Part shown: piece after piece, positions 33,837 through 43,289 of the stretch
Position numbering within the stretch: position 1 is the stretch's first letter
Layout: every line of letters begins with the position of its first letter
Assembly: GCF_035751725.1 (NCBI RefSeq)
Contig: NZ_CP142104.1
Coordinates: 5,084,001 to 5,148,000, forward strand
Reading direction: 5' to 3'
Origin: Pseudomonas frederiksbergensis
GTDB taxonomy: Bacteria; Pseudomonadota; Gammaproteobacteria; Pseudomonadales; Pseudomonadaceae
DNA: 64,000 bases
The notes under the pieces: generated by a model
Told to the model about the DNA's origin: nothing
Seen by the model: the letters and a program-made list of their open reading frames with translations, nothing else
Database searches by the model: none
Translations under genes and position numbers: made by a program

Positions 33837-35174
33837 TCAAGGCTTGCGCTTACGCGGCCCGGTATTGAACACCGGCACTTTTCGCACCGGCTTGACCGAT
33901 GGTTCCACCGGCGCCGAGTCACCACTGTCCACCCACTTGCCCAGGTTGCGCTTGCCGCCGCTGCCCTGGGTTTTCGGTTTCTTCGGCTTTTTCGGCTTCT
34001 TGACGACCTGGCCGCTGGCATCGGTCTCCGGTACGCGGTGTTCCGGTTCGAAATCCTGTTCCATCTGCCGGGGCAATGTCTGACGGGTCAAGGTCTCGAT
34101 GGCCGACAGCAGGTTCACTTCATCGGCGCAGACCAGGGAAATCGCCTGCCCGGTAGCGCCCGCCCGACCGGTCCGGCCGATGCGGTGGATGTAGTCCTCG
34201 GCGACGATCGGCAGGTCGAAGTTCACCACCAACGGCAAATCTTCGATATCCAAGCCACGGGCGGCCACGTCGGTGGCTACCAGGATTTGCACTTCGCTGG
34301 CCTTGAAACGATCCAGCGCACGCTGGCGGGTCGCCTGGGGCTTGTCGCCGTGGATGCCATCGGCATTCACACCCAGGCCCTGAAGTTTTTCCACCAGTGC
34401 ATCGACGCCGTTACGGGTCTTGGCGAATACCAGCACTTGCTTCCACTTGTGCTTGCGCATCAGGTGAACGAACAGCTCCGGCTTGCGCTTCTTGTCCACC
34501 GTCACCACCCATTGCTTGACGGTGTTGGCGGCAACGTTGCGCGGGCTCACTTCGATGCTCAGCGGGTCGTTGAGCATCTGCCCGGCCAACAAGCGGATGG
34601 CATCGGAGAAGGTCGCCGAGAACAGCAGCGTCTGGCGCTTCTTCGGCAGGGCCTTGTAGATATTCGCCAGCTCTTCGGAGAAACCCAGGTCGAGCATGCG
34701 GTCGGCTTCGTCCAGCACCAGGGTCTGCAACTGATTGAACTTCAGCGCGTTCTGGCGGAACAAGTCGAGCAATCGACCCGGCGTGGCAACCAGCAGATCG
34801 ACACCTTTGCGCAACTTCATCATCTGCGGGTTGATGCTGACGCCGCCGTACACCGCGTAGGTGCTCAATGGCAGGTTCTGCGCGTACTGGCGCACGCTTT
34901 CATGGACCTGCTCAGCCAGCTCGCGGGTCGGCACCAGGATCAGCGCCCGCACCGAGTTGGCCGCGACCTTCGGCCCTTCGGTGGTCAGCAACTGCAACAG
35001 CGGCACGGCGAAACCGGCGGTCTTGCCGGTGCCGGTCTGGGCCGCGGCCATCAGGTCGCGCCCGGTGAGCACGGCAGGCATGGCTTGGGCCTGGACCGGG
35101 GTCGGAGTCTGGTAGCCGAGCGTCTCGAGGGCGCGCAACAGGGGTTCGATTAGGCCAAGGGTGGCGAAAGTCAT
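33837..35174 (-). CDS. rhlE: DEAD-box ATP-dependent RNA helicase RhlE
   Basis: A 445-residue RNA helicase. Q motif with FATLGL...GYQTPTPVQAQAMP, motif I AQTGTGKT, motif II VLDEADRMLD, motif III SAT, motif VI HRIGRTGRAG. The basic C-terminal tail contains a repeated KKP element and a KRNLGKW patch, as expected for RhlE RNA-binding tails. It acts in ribosome assembly and RNA turnover, especially in the cold. Confidence 0.95.
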   Translation of the reverse strand: MTFATLGLIEPLLRALETLGYQTPTPVQAQAMPAVLTGRDLMAAAQTGTGKTAGFAVPLLQLLTTEGPKVAANSVRALILVPTRELAEQVHESVRQYAQNLPLSTYAVYGGVSINPQMMKLRKGVDLLVATPGRLLDLFRQNALKFNQLQTLVLDEADRMLDLGFSEELANIYKALPKKRQTLLFSATFSDAIRLLAGQMLNDPLSIEVSPRNVAANTVKQWVVTVDKKRKPELFVHLMRKHKWKQVLVFAKTRNGVDALVEKLQGLGVNADGIHGDKPQATRQRALDRFKASEVQILVATDVAARGLDIEDLPLVVNFDLPIVAEDYIHRIGRTGRAGATGQAISLVCADEVNLLSAIETLTRQTLPRQMEQDFEPEHRVPETDASGQVVKKPKKPKKPKTQGSGGKRNLGKWVDSGDSAPVEPSVKPVRKVPVFNTGPRKRKP

Positions 35175-35232
35175 GGAGGTACCGTAGGAAAAATCAGCGC
35201 AGGGTGTGCAATGCGCGGCAGTTTACCCTAAA

Positions 35233-36135
35233 TCAGGATTCGGCCGGTGCAGGCTTGGGTTTGCGCCACTGCGGCAACCCGATCAACACCACGGCGCTGA
35301 TGATCACCAGCATCGCCAAGGCTTCTTCGATGCCGATGGTCTCCCCAGCGAAGACGATCCCAAGCAACACCGCCACCGCCGGGTTGACGTAGGCATAGCT
35401 GGTGGCCGCCGCCGGACGCACATGCTTGAGCAGGTACATGTAGGCATTGAAGGCGATGATCGAACCGAAACCGATCAGGTAGACCAGCGCAAACCAGCCT
35501 TCCAGCGGCGGCATGCTTTCAAGGCGCTCGCCACTGGCGAAGCTGCCGATCAACAGCACCACGCCAGCCACCAGCATCTCCACCGCGCTGGCCATCGCCC
35601 CCGCCGGCAACGACACATGCTTGCTCAACACCGAGCCGAAGGCCCAGGAAGCCGCCGCAAACACGAGCAAGGCCGCCCCCAGCGGGCTCGATTGCAAGTT
35701 GGAACCGAGGTTGAGCATGGCGATGCCGATCAGCCCCAATACAATCCCGGCCCACTCCAGACGGGTATTACGCGCGCCCCAGAAATAACCGCAGAGCAGG
35801 GTAAACAAAGGCACGGTCGCCACGGCCAGCGCCGCGACGCCGGATGCCACCCCCGTGTGCTCGGCCACACTCACCGCGCCATTGCCAAACGTGAGCAGCA
35901 ACACACCAATGAGTGCTCCGGCCTTCCACTGCGCCCAGGTCGGTGCCGGCGCCCCACGCCAGCGCAGGAAGCCGTACATCAGCGAACCGGCAATCACGAA
36001 ACGAATCCCCGCCAGCAACAACGGCGGCCAATACTCCACACCAATGCGAATCACCAGGTAGGTCGAACCCCAGATGACGTACAAGGCGAAGAAGGCAGCG
36101 ATCAACGGCAAGGGAAAACGGCGTGTGCCAGGCAT
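35233..36135 (-). CDS. yedA: EamA/DMT-family exporter (YedA-like)
   Basis: A 300-residue transporter with ten helices. It begins with PLIAAFFALYVIWGSTYLVIRIGVE, the YedA hallmark, and has the second-repeat ending YAYVNPAVAVLLGIVFAGETIG. Probably an exporter of amino acids or drugs. The ATG at 36135 is preferred over a TTG two codons upstream. Confidence 0.9.
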   Translation of the reverse strand: MPGTRRFPLPLIAAFFALYVIWGSTYLVIRIGVEYWPPLLLAGIRFVIAGSLMYGFLRWRGAPAPTWAQWKAGALIGVLLLTFGNGAVSVAEHTGVASGVAALAVATVPLFTLLCGYFWGARNTRLEWAGIVLGLIGIAMLNLGSNLQSSPLGAALLVFAAASWAFGSVLSKHVSLPAGAMASAVEMLVAGVVLLIGSFASGERLESMPPLEGWFALVYLIGFGSIIAFNAYMYLLKHVRPAAATSYAYVNPAVAVLLGIVFAGETIGIEEALAMLVIISAVVLIGLPQWRKPKPAPAES

Positions 36136-36244
36136 GTTCAACTCGAAGTCAGGACGATGAAACCCGTCATTCTAAAAAGGCGCTCGACAGAAATTAAGTT
36201 ACAAAACCTGTTTATCCGAGCCATACACTTTTAATGTTGAGTGC

Positions 36245-36856
36245 TTAGAACCCGCGGTGCCGCTTGAGATGCTCATTGATTTTCGCCGCCGGCACTTTCT
36301 GCAAACTGCACAGCAAATCATGGGACAGCTCCCGCAGCCCATGCTTTTGCCGCAATTCCGAAGCCAGGTGCGCGGTGAGGTTGGCGGCCATTTCGGCGTC
36401 GGCCATGGCCCGGTGGGCCTGGCCGGTGTGGGGCAAGCCGGCGAACACGTTGAGGGTGCCGAGCTTGTGGTTCGGCGCCGCCGGCATCAAACGCCGGGCC
36501 AGCAACAGTGAACAGGCAAAATTCTGCAAGCGGGTGCGCTTGATGCGTCCCAGCTCGAAATCCCAGAACTTTTGGTCGAACGCCGCGTTGTGGGCCAGCA
36601 GTGGCGTGGTGCCGACAAACTCGTTGACCTCGTTCATGACCTTTTCCGCCGACGGTGCGCTGCGCAGCATGGCGTTGCTGATGCCGGTCAGTTGTTCGAT
36701 GAAGGCCGGTACACGAACGCCAGCATTCATCAGGCTCTGGTAGCGGTCGACGATCCGGCCTTGTTCGAGCATCACCACAGCGATTTCCGTGGCCCGGCAA
36801 CCGCTGCTCGGGGTAATGCCGGTGGTTTCAAAGTCGATGACTGCGATGCGTTCCAA
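36245..36856 (-). CDS. DEDDh-family 3'-5' exonuclease (DnaQ/PolC-like)
   Basis: A 203-residue exonuclease domain protein. Exo I is IDFETTGI (D and E), Exo II LLAHNAAFDQKFW (D), and Exo III H...D in GQAHRAMADAEM. It is a stand-alone nuclease, not the Pol III epsilon subunit. It lies 21 bp downstream of a NYN-domain gene on the same strand, so the two nuclease-fold proteins are probably co-transcribed. Confidence 0.92.
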   Translation of the reverse strand: MERIAVIDFETTGITPSSGCRATEIAVVMLEQGRIVDRYQSLMNAGVRVPAFIEQLTGISNAMLRSAPSAEKVMNEVNEFVGTTPLLAHNAAFDQKFWDFELGRIKRTRLQNFACSLLLARRLMPAAPNHKLGTLNVFAGLPHTGQAHRAMADAEMAANLTAHLASELRQKHGLRELSHDLLCSLQKVPAAKINEHLKRHRGF

Positions 36857-36877
36857 ACCCGTGGGGCTCCTTGAAGT

Positions 36878-37357
36878 TCAATTCTTGAGCAGCAGCGCGC
36901 CCTCGATGGGCACGTAGCGGCTGGCGGCGCGGATCAGTGAATTGGCGGTCAGCCCCGGTACACCGTAGGCCACCGCTTGCACGCCGTGCTTGCTGATGAT
37001 GCGTTCTAGCAACATGTCGAAATCGCCATCGCCGGAGGCCAGCACCACCTCATCGACGTGATCGGCGGCGTCCATGATGTCGAGCGTAATGCCCACGTCC
37101 CAGTCGCCCTTGGCCGAGCCATCGCTGCGCTGGATGTAAGGCTTGAGCTTCACGGTGAAACCCAGGTTGCGCAGGATCTGCTGGAATTGCTGCTGCTTGC
37201 TGTCACCGCGATCGATCGCATAGGCGTAGGCCTCGACGATCTGCCCCTGCTTGCTCACATCAGCCCACAGCGCGGCGTAGTTGAAATGGCAACCATAGGC
37301 TTGGCGTACGGTGTAGTAGAGGTTCTGGACATCGGCGAACACTGCAATTTTTTTCAC
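36878..37357 (-). CDS. NYN-domain (LabA/DUF88) PIN-fold protein, GTG start
   Basis: A 159-residue NYN protein. It opens with KKIAVFADVQNLYYTVRQAYG (first acidic residue and the asparagine), then GDWDVGITLDIMDAA and LASGDGDFDMLLERI, giving the acidic cluster of PIN/NYN ribonucleases. RNase activity is predicted from the family, not proven. The start is GTG at 37357, selected by GAGGAA six bases upstream; earlier in-frame methionine-like codons lack this. Confidence 0.88.
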   Translation of the reverse strand: MKKIAVFADVQNLYYTVRQAYGCHFNYAALWADVSKQGQIVEAYAYAIDRGDSKQQQFQQILRNLGFTVKLKPYIQRSDGSAKGDWDVGITLDIMDAADHVDEVVLASGDGDFDMLLERIISKHGVQAVAYGVPGLTANSLIRAASRYVPIEGALLLKN

Positions 37358-37485
37358 CGCGTTTCCTCGTTGATACGCACGCGCGTAGGCCACCCGGCCC
37401 GAAAAGTCGCCCAGTATGCCAGCCTCGAGGAATGTTCTGCGAGTAATCGCCTCGAGGCGCCAGGGCGCCCCGGACGAATGGCGGG

Positions 37486-38241
37486 TCAGACGAAGGAGTC
37501 GTCGTCGCCGAAGAAAGACGAATCGTCGCTGTAGTCCGCGTCGCTAAAACCGCCCTGGTCATTGCCATAGGTGTCGCTGTCAGCCACGCGCGGCTCATCG
37601 CCCCAGCCATTGTCGCCACTGTTGGCAGTGTCGTTGACGGGCTGGGCCGGTTCCTCCTTGAGAACCTCGACGATTTCCTGGGGTTGATCGCTGTGGAAGA
37701 GGCTGCTGATGCCTTGGGCCAACATCACGCCACCGGCCACGCCTGCGGCGGTCTTCAGCGCTCCGCCGAGGAAGCTGCCCGCCGCCGGGGCTTGCTGTTG
37801 CGGCGCACCATAGTTGCCCGGCGCGGCGCCGAAGCCTTGCTGTGTCGGCGCATTGAACGATGGGCGTGCCGGTTCGCGCCAGCCGCCACCACTGGGGGCC
37901 GGCGCGCTCGCGGGCCGGGAATCGCGGTTGCTGCCGCCGAAGATGCTTGAGAGGAAACCACCGCCACCGCTTGGCGCGGATGCCTGGCTGCGGGACTGCT
38001 GCAACTGCGCTTGCAGTTGTTCGATCTGCTGGGAGAGTTGGGTGTTCTGCTCGTCCAGGCGCTTGATCGCCGCCTCTTGCACCAGGATCGCCTGGGCCAT
38101 GAAATAGCCCGCCGCAGGTTGCCTGGCCAAATGCTCCTTGATCCGCGCCTCGGCCTGGGCGTCGCGTGGCGCTGAATCCATTTCGGCCTGCTGCAACCGT
38201 GAAAACAGTCCATCGATCAGGGTTTGTTCTTCGCTGTTCAT
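37486..38241 (-). CDS. DUF2076 family protein
   Basis: A 251-residue protein. N-terminal helix (residues 1-60, EQTLIDGLFSRLQQAE), a coiled coil (about 65-95, EAAIKRLDEQNTQLSQQIEQ), a low-complexity Gly/Ser/Ala/Pro middle, a short GGALKTAAGVAGGVMLAQG segment, and a very acidic C-terminus ending FFGDDDSFV. Similar proteins are periplasmic or ABC-transporter-associated by annotation; no function is established. The start at 38241 is the family N-terminus. Confidence 0.85.
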   Translation of the reverse strand: MNSEEQTLIDGLFSRLQQAEMDSAPRDAQAEARIKEHLARQPAAGYFMAQAILVQEAAIKRLDEQNTQLSQQIEQLQAQLQQSRSQASAPSGGGGFLSSIFGGSNRDSRPASAPAPSGGGWREPARPSFNAPTQQGFGAAPGNYGAPQQQAPAAGSFLGGALKTAAGVAGGVMLAQGISSLFHSDQPQEIVEVLKEEPAQPVNDTANSGDNGWGDEPRVADSDTYGNDQGGFSDADYSDDSSFFGDDDSFV

Positions 38242-38419
38242 GGCGACCTCATCAGATTGCCGGATAAAAAACCAAGCCGGTCCGCACAAGACCGGTGCCC
38301 GTCAGTAATGGGGTCCGCCAAGACGCTTTCAACGGTCTTTACCTGATGTTTACGTTTGTTTATGCGGGCAGCTGATGGGTAAAGTGTCGGACCGCTTTTC
38401 TGAACTGCGATACCGACCC

Positions 38420-39079
38420 ATGAATCCGTTAGAAGTACTGCGTGACTCCTTGTATTTTTTCAAGCGCCATCTGGGCCGCATCGCCCAGTTGTGCCTGCCG
38501 CTGGTGATACTCGAAGCGGTGCTGCAGCAAGGGGTGGACAGCGCCGTCGCGGCCGACGGTTTTTCCGGCTACAGCGTGATCGTCGGGTTATTGGTGTACC
38601 CGCTGTACACGGCGGCGTTGATTCTGTTTCTTGACGCCCGCAGTCGTGGCGAAGCCCCTCGCCCCCGCGACCTGCTCGCCGCCTCGCTCCTGCAATGGCC
38701 ACGCTTCGCCTTGCTGACCGCCCTCAATACGCTGCTGATCCTGATTGGCATCTCGTTGTATTTCCTGCCGGGGCTATGGTTGATGGTCGTCCTGGCCTTC
38801 GGTGAATATCTGTTGGTGCTCAAAGGCATGACTCCACTGGCAGCGATGAAGGAAAGCCTGCGCATGAGTCGCGGTCATTTCTGGCGAATCCTGCTGTGCA
38901 TCCTGGCCGTGATGATCCCGCTGTGGCTGCTCAAGGGCGCCAGCGTCTCGGTGTATCCGCCGCCGCAGAACCCCTTGGTCAGTTTGCTGGTCGACAGCAT
39001 CCACAGCTTCCTGCAACTGTTTACCACGGTGGTACTGTTCCGCATGTTCATGTTGATTGCTGAAAAACCTCAGTCATGA
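38420..39079 (+). CDS. YciC-like polytopic membrane protein
   Basis: A 219-residue membrane protein with about five to six helices, beginning MNPLEVLRDSLYFFKRHLGR, in the manner of the YciC/UPF0259 family. The conserved PLAAMKESLRMSRGHFWRILL segment lies between helices. Role unknown. Its stop overlaps the ATG of the next gene (ATGA), so the two are translationally coupled. Confidence 0.8.
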   Translation: MNPLEVLRDSLYFFKRHLGRIAQLCLPLVILEAVLQQGVDSAVAADGFSGYSVIVGLLVYPLYTAALILFLDARSRGEAPRPRDLLAASLLQWPRFALLTALNTLLILIGISLYFLPGLWLMVVLAFGEYLLVLKGMTPLAAMKESLRMSRGHFWRILLCILAVMIPLWLLKGASVSVYPPPQNPLVSLLVDSIHSFLQLFTTVVLFRMFMLIAEKPQS

Positions 39080-40155
39080 CCCGTCTGCTGCGATACGCCC
39101 TGCTGGGCCTGTTGTTGATTATCGGCATCGGAGCCTTTTCGGTTTATGGCCTGACGTGGCGTCCCCAGGCCCGGGAAACGCTGCCCGTCAGCTGCGCCGC
39201 GAACGCCGCACCGTTGATGCCCGGCCAAGCCTTGAAGGTCATGACCTGGAACGTGCAATTCCTGGCCGGCAAGCGCTACGTGTTCTGGCACGACCTTGCC
39301 CAAGGCAACGATGAAAGCCCGACCCCGGAAGACATGGCCTTCAGCCTGGACGAAGTGGCCCGGGTCATTCGCGACGAGCAACCGGATGTGGTGTTGCTCC
39401 AGGAACTCGACAACGGCGCCAAGGCCAGCGACTACCAGGACCAGCTCAAGCTGTTGCAGGAGCGCCTGGCCGACCTCTACCCGTGCGGCACCAGCGCGTT
39501 CGATTGGAAAGCCGACTTCATCCCTAACCCGCGGATCTTCGGCAGCGTCGGCCGGCAGCTGGCGACGCTGAGCCGCTACCGCATCGACCACGCCGAGCGA
39601 GTGCAATTGCCGGTGGCTGATGGGAATTTCATCAGCCGCCAGTTCCAGCCGAAAAACGCCCTGCTCGTGAGTTACCTGGTCCTGGACGGCGGGGGGCAGC
39701 TGGCGGTGCTCAATACGCACCTGGAGCGGGCCACGCAACCGGACGACACCGCGCAGAAACAGATCGGTGCCGTTTCCAAGTCCCTCGACAAGCTTGAATC
39801 CGCCGGCACGCCCTGGCTGATCGGCGGCGATTTCAACCTGTTGCCCCTGGGCCAATACCGGCGTTTGCCAAACGAACAGCGCTCGCCCTACTCCGCCGAC
39901 AGCGAGCTGCACCTGTTGTGGGACAAATACCCGATGATCCCCACCAACAACGAGGCCAGTGGCATCGACCGCGCCCACTGGCTGACCCACTACCCCAACG
40001 ACCCTGGCCTCAACGGCCCCGACCGCACCGTCGACTACCTGTTCTACAGCCCGCGCCTCAAGCGGGTCCAGGCCCAGGTGCGGCAGGATGACACATTGCG
40101 CATCTCCGATCATTTGCCGGTGATTGCGCGGTTTCTGTTGCCGGCGATGCCGTGA
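39076..40155 (+). CDS. membrane-anchored endonuclease/exonuclease/phosphatase family protein
   Basis: A 359-residue EEP-fold enzyme with an N-terminal transmembrane anchor (LLRYALLGLLLIIGIGAFSVYG). Catalytic elements are VMTWNVQFL (N), VVLLQELDNG (E), NTHLERAT (H), LIGGDFNLLPLG (D and N), and a C-terminal SDHLP (D-H). Such enzymes cleave phosphodiesters in nucleic acids, lipids or inositol phosphates; the substrate is unknown. The topology places the catalytic domain in the periplasm. Confidence 0.87.
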   Translation: MTRLLRYALLGLLLIIGIGAFSVYGLTWRPQARETLPVSCAANAAPLMPGQALKVMTWNVQFLAGKRYVFWHDLAQGNDESPTPEDMAFSLDEVARVIRDEQPDVVLLQELDNGAKASDYQDQLKLLQERLADLYPCGTSAFDWKADFIPNPRIFGSVGRQLATLSRYRIDHAERVQLPVADGNFISRQFQPKNALLVSYLVLDGGGQLAVLNTHLERATQPDDTAQKQIGAVSKSLDKLESAGTPWLIGGDFNLLPLGQYRRLPNEQRSPYSADSELHLLWDKYPMIPTNNEASGIDRAHWLTHYPNDPGLNGPDRTVDYLFYSPRLKRVQAQVRQDDTLRISDHLPVIARFLLPAMP

Positions 40156-40230
40156 CAGCTTTTAGAAACTGTGGGATAGCCTGCTCGCTCCCAAGGGGGC
40201 TGTGTTTCAGATTACAGACCTTGGGCCCTT

Positions 40231-42747
40231 TCACTTGCGCGGCTTGGCCCGCGCCGTCGCTTCCGCCACCAGCGGGTCGTCCGGCCAGTAGTGCTTGGGA
40301 TATCGTCCCTTGAGGTCTTTCTTCACCTCGGCGTAGGTGTTGCGCCAGAAGCTCGCCAAGTCCTGGGTCACCTGCACCGGTCGACGTGCTGGCGATAGCA
40401 GGTGCAGCTTGACCACCTGCCGTCCGCCGGCGATGCGCGGGGTGTCGGACAGACCGAAGAGTTCCTGCAAGCGCACCGCCAGGATCGGCGGGTGTTCGCT
40501 GTAGTCCAGGCGAATCGACGACCCGGAAGGCACGCTCAAATGGTGCGGCGCCTGTTCGTCCAAGCGTTGCGGCAATGGCCAGGGCAGCAGGTTGTGGACG
40601 ATGCTCGACAGGTCCAGGTTGGCGAAATGACTGAGTCGCGACACACGCCCCAGGTAAGGCATCAACCAGTGTTCGAGGCTTTCCAGCAACGCCGCATCGC
40701 TGACGTCCGGCCATTCGCTCTCGCCCTTGCTCTCCCTATCGAGCCGACGCAACAGCGCCACCCGCGCCTGCCATTGCCGCAACTCCGGCGTCCACGGCAG
40801 CAGTTCGAGGCCTTTGCGCCGGACCAGATTGACCAGTGCCTGGCTGCGGGCCGCCTCATCCAGGCCGGTCAACGGCTCGCGGCTGAGCACCAGTTCGCCG
40901 ACCTTGCGCTGACGCTCGGCCCGCAGCACGCCTTCGCGCTCGTCCCAGTCCAGTTGATCGACCGTCTGCACCTGTTCGGCCAGCACTGAATCGAACAGGG
41001 CCGGGTCGAAATCCGTCGCCAGGTAGATCCGCTCTTCCCGCTGGCCCTGGCGACTGCCCAAATCGGCAATGACCAGCCAGGGTTGTTTCATCAGGCTGTC
41101 GGCCTCGGCGAACAGCGCCGCACGACCGTTGGCCAGGCGATATTCCGCACCGCCGGGGCGCCGTTGCTGGGCGACACGATCCGGATAGGCCAACGCCAAC
41201 AATGCACCGAGCCAGCGTGGATGATCGGGATCGGCGACGGCCTCCTCGGCCTTGCCCCGTAGATAGCCGCGATATTGCCGGGCCAATTGCCGCGCCCGCT
41301 GCACGCCACCCTGGGCGCCGCGTGCTGCTCGCTCCTCACCGGACAACAAGACCAGACGGCTGTGCAGATCCGCCCCGGCGCCGCGCAGGATGTCGCGCTC
41401 GCCCAGCAGCGCGGCGACGTTGCAGGCCATGTCCGCCAGCCCCAGCGCCTGGCCGCGCAACAGCAGATGGGCAATGCGCGGATGGGCCGGCAGTTCGGCC
41501 ATGGTCTGGCCGTGGCGGGTCAGTTGGCCGCCGTCGAGTGCGCCGAGACGTTGCAGCAGGTCCTGGGCCTGGGCATAAGCAGCGGCAGGCGGGACGTCGA
41601 GCCAGACCAGTTGCTGCGGTGTCACGCCCCAGCGTCCCAATTGCAGGGCCAACCCGGCCAGGTCCGCTGAGAGAATCTCGGCGCTGCCGTAGGCGGCCAA
41701 TTGTTCGTGCTGGTCTTCGGACCACAGCCGATAGCACACCCCCGGTTCCAGGCGCCCGGCGCGACCGGCCCGCTGGGTCGCGCTGGCCCGGGAAATACGT
41801 TGGGTGTCGAGCCGGGTCATGCCACTGCCCGGATCGAAACGCGGCACCCGGGCCAGTCCGGCGTCGATCACCACTCTCACGCCATCGATGGTCAGGCTGG
41901 TTTCGGCAATGTTGGTGGCCAGCACGACTTTGCGCAGGCCGGGCGGCGCCGGATCGATGGCAGCGCGCTGGGCCGCCAGGTCCAGCTCACCGTGCAGCGG
42001 GCACAGCAACACGTTGCCACCGTCGCCGAGGGCATCGGCCAACTGTTGGTGAACGCGACGGATTTCCGCTTGCCCAGGCAAGAACACCAGCACGCTGCCG
42101 GTTTCATCGTGCAGAGCTTCGAGCACGGTCTGCACCAGCCGTGGCTCGATGAACTCGCCGGGCTGGAACGGCCGCCCCCAACGCACCGTCACCGGGAACA
42201 TGCGTCCTTCGCTGCGCAGGATCGGCGCGTCGTCCAACAGACCGGCCAGGCGCTCGCCTTCCAGGGTCGCGGACATCAGCAGGATTTTCAGCGGTTGGTC
42301 TTCGCGAAACAGCTCGCGGCCATTGAGGCTCAAGGCCAGGGCGAGGTCGGCGTCGAGGCTGCGCTCGTGGAACTCATCGAAGATCAGCAGCCCCACGCCT
42401 TCCAGCGCCGGATCATCTTGCAGGCGGCGAGTGAGGATGCCTTCGGTGACCACTTCGATGCGGGTATCGGGGCCGACCTTGCTGTCGAGGCGAATCCGGT
42501 AGCCGACGGTTTCTCCGACTTTTTCCCCCAGCTCGCTGGCCAGCCGCTCGGCCGCCGCCCGTGCCGCCAGGCGCCGGGGTTCGAGCATGAGGATGGTCTG
42601 CCCGGCCAGCCAGGGCTCGTTCAGCAGGGCCAACGGAACACGGGTGGTTTTACCGGCGCCGGGGGGCGCTTCGAGCACCGCTTCGTGGCGCGAGGCCAGG
42701 GCTTGGCGCAGGGTGGGTAAAACTTCATCAATCGGCAAAGAAATCAT
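40231..42747 (-). CDS. hrpB: ATP-dependent helicase HrpB
   Basis: An 838-residue DEAH-box helicase. Walker A APPGAGKTT, DEFHER as motif II, SATLEG as motif III, QRAGRAGR as motif VI, and the HrpB-specific C-terminal domain ending VTQDLASFWRNTYAEVKKDLKGRYPKHYWP in overlapping parts. The role in the cell is poorly known. The start at 42747 is the family N-terminus (MISLPIDEVLPTLRQAL); an extension from 42816 is unlikely. Confidence 0.95.
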   Translation of the reverse strand: MISLPIDEVLPTLRQALASRHEAVLEAPPGAGKTTRVPLALLNEPWLAGQTILMLEPRRLAARAAAERLASELGEKVGETVGYRIRLDSKVGPDTRIEVVTEGILTRRLQDDPALEGVGLLIFDEFHERSLDADLALALSLNGRELFREDQPLKILLMSATLEGERLAGLLDDAPILRSEGRMFPVTVRWGRPFQPGEFIEPRLVQTVLEALHDETGSVLVFLPGQAEIRRVHQQLADALGDGGNVLLCPLHGELDLAAQRAAIDPAPPGLRKVVLATNIAETSLTIDGVRVVIDAGLARVPRFDPGSGMTRLDTQRISRASATQRAGRAGRLEPGVCYRLWSEDQHEQLAAYGSAEILSADLAGLALQLGRWGVTPQQLVWLDVPPAAAYAQAQDLLQRLGALDGGQLTRHGQTMAELPAHPRIAHLLLRGQALGLADMACNVAALLGERDILRGAGADLHSRLVLLSGEERAARGAQGGVQRARQLARQYRGYLRGKAEEAVADPDHPRWLGALLALAYPDRVAQQRRPGGAEYRLANGRAALFAEADSLMKQPWLVIADLGSRQGQREERIYLATDFDPALFDSVLAEQVQTVDQLDWDEREGVLRAERQRKVGELVLSREPLTGLDEAARSQALVNLVRRKGLELLPWTPELRQWQARVALLRRLDRESKGESEWPDVSDAALLESLEHWLMPYLGRVSRLSHFANLDLSSIVHNLLPWPLPQRLDEQAPHHLSVPSGSSIRLDYSEHPPILAVRLQELFGLSDTPRIAGGRQVVKLHLLSPARRPVQVTQDLASFWRNTYAEVKKDLKGRYPKHYWPDDPLVAEATARAKPRK

Positions 42748-42842
42748 GCTGGCTCCAAAACAGAGGGCCGAGTATAACGGCGAACTGTTTAGCGTGGTCT
42801 GGACTCCAACCAGCAACGCCCATACCTGCTCAGGAGATTGCT

Positions 42843-43262
42843 ATGCGTATTCCCTTTCGCGTGATCGGCGGCGTCCTGGTCGCCACCCTGCTGACCCAGA
42901 TCAGCGCGTGTGGCTCGATCTTCTACCCGGACCGTCGCGGCCAGATCGAAGGCAAGATCGACCCGGCCATCGCCGCCCTCGATGCCGTCGGCCTGCTGTT
43001 CTATATCATCCCCGGCCTGATCGCCTTCGCCGTCGACTTCGCCACCGGCGCGATCTATTTCGAACCGGGCCGCAGCGTCCAGATCGAGCCAGAGAAACTC
43101 AAGCCGGCCATCAACCCCGACGGCACGGTCAATAACCAAAAGCTGCAAGCGATCCTGGAAAGCGAGTTGGGCCGCAGCTTCCCGCTGGACGATCCTCGCC
43201 TTATCCAGCACAAGGGCAACGTCCAGCAATTGGCCGCGTTCGGTCTCATACCCGCCGCATAA
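42843..43262 (+). CDS. small putative lipoprotein of unknown function
   Basis: A 139-residue protein with a lipoprotein-like signal: a hydrophobic stretch and ISAC|GS as lipobox near residue 23. A strongly hydrophobic central stretch (AALDAVGLLFYIIPGLIAFAVDFATGAIYFE) follows, suggesting a second membrane interaction. I do not recognise a functional family; homologues in Pseudomonas have, in my memory, sometimes been mislabelled as polyribonucleotide nucleotidyltransferase. AGGAG precedes the ATG. Confidence 0.82.
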   Translation: MRIPFRVIGGVLVATLLTQISACGSIFYPDRRGQIEGKIDPAIAALDAVGLLFYIIPGLIAFAVDFATGAIYFEPGRSVQIEPEKLKPAINPDGTVNNQKLQAILESELGRSFPLDDPRLIQHKGNVQQLAAFGLIPAA

Positions 43263-43289
43263 CGGGCGTAACCCAAGGAAGACCGCGCC

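Noticed and set aside
38277..38295. Small CCGGTC/GACCGG hairpin upstream of the DUF2076 gene
   Set aside because: Only six paired bases, with no T-run and no clear position for regulation; likely chance in GC-rich DNA.
40167..40192. Possible REP hairpin between the EEP gene and hrpB
   Set aside because: The arms (CTGTGGGATAGC / GCTCCCAAG) pair poorly. It may be a decayed copy but is not supported as a feature.
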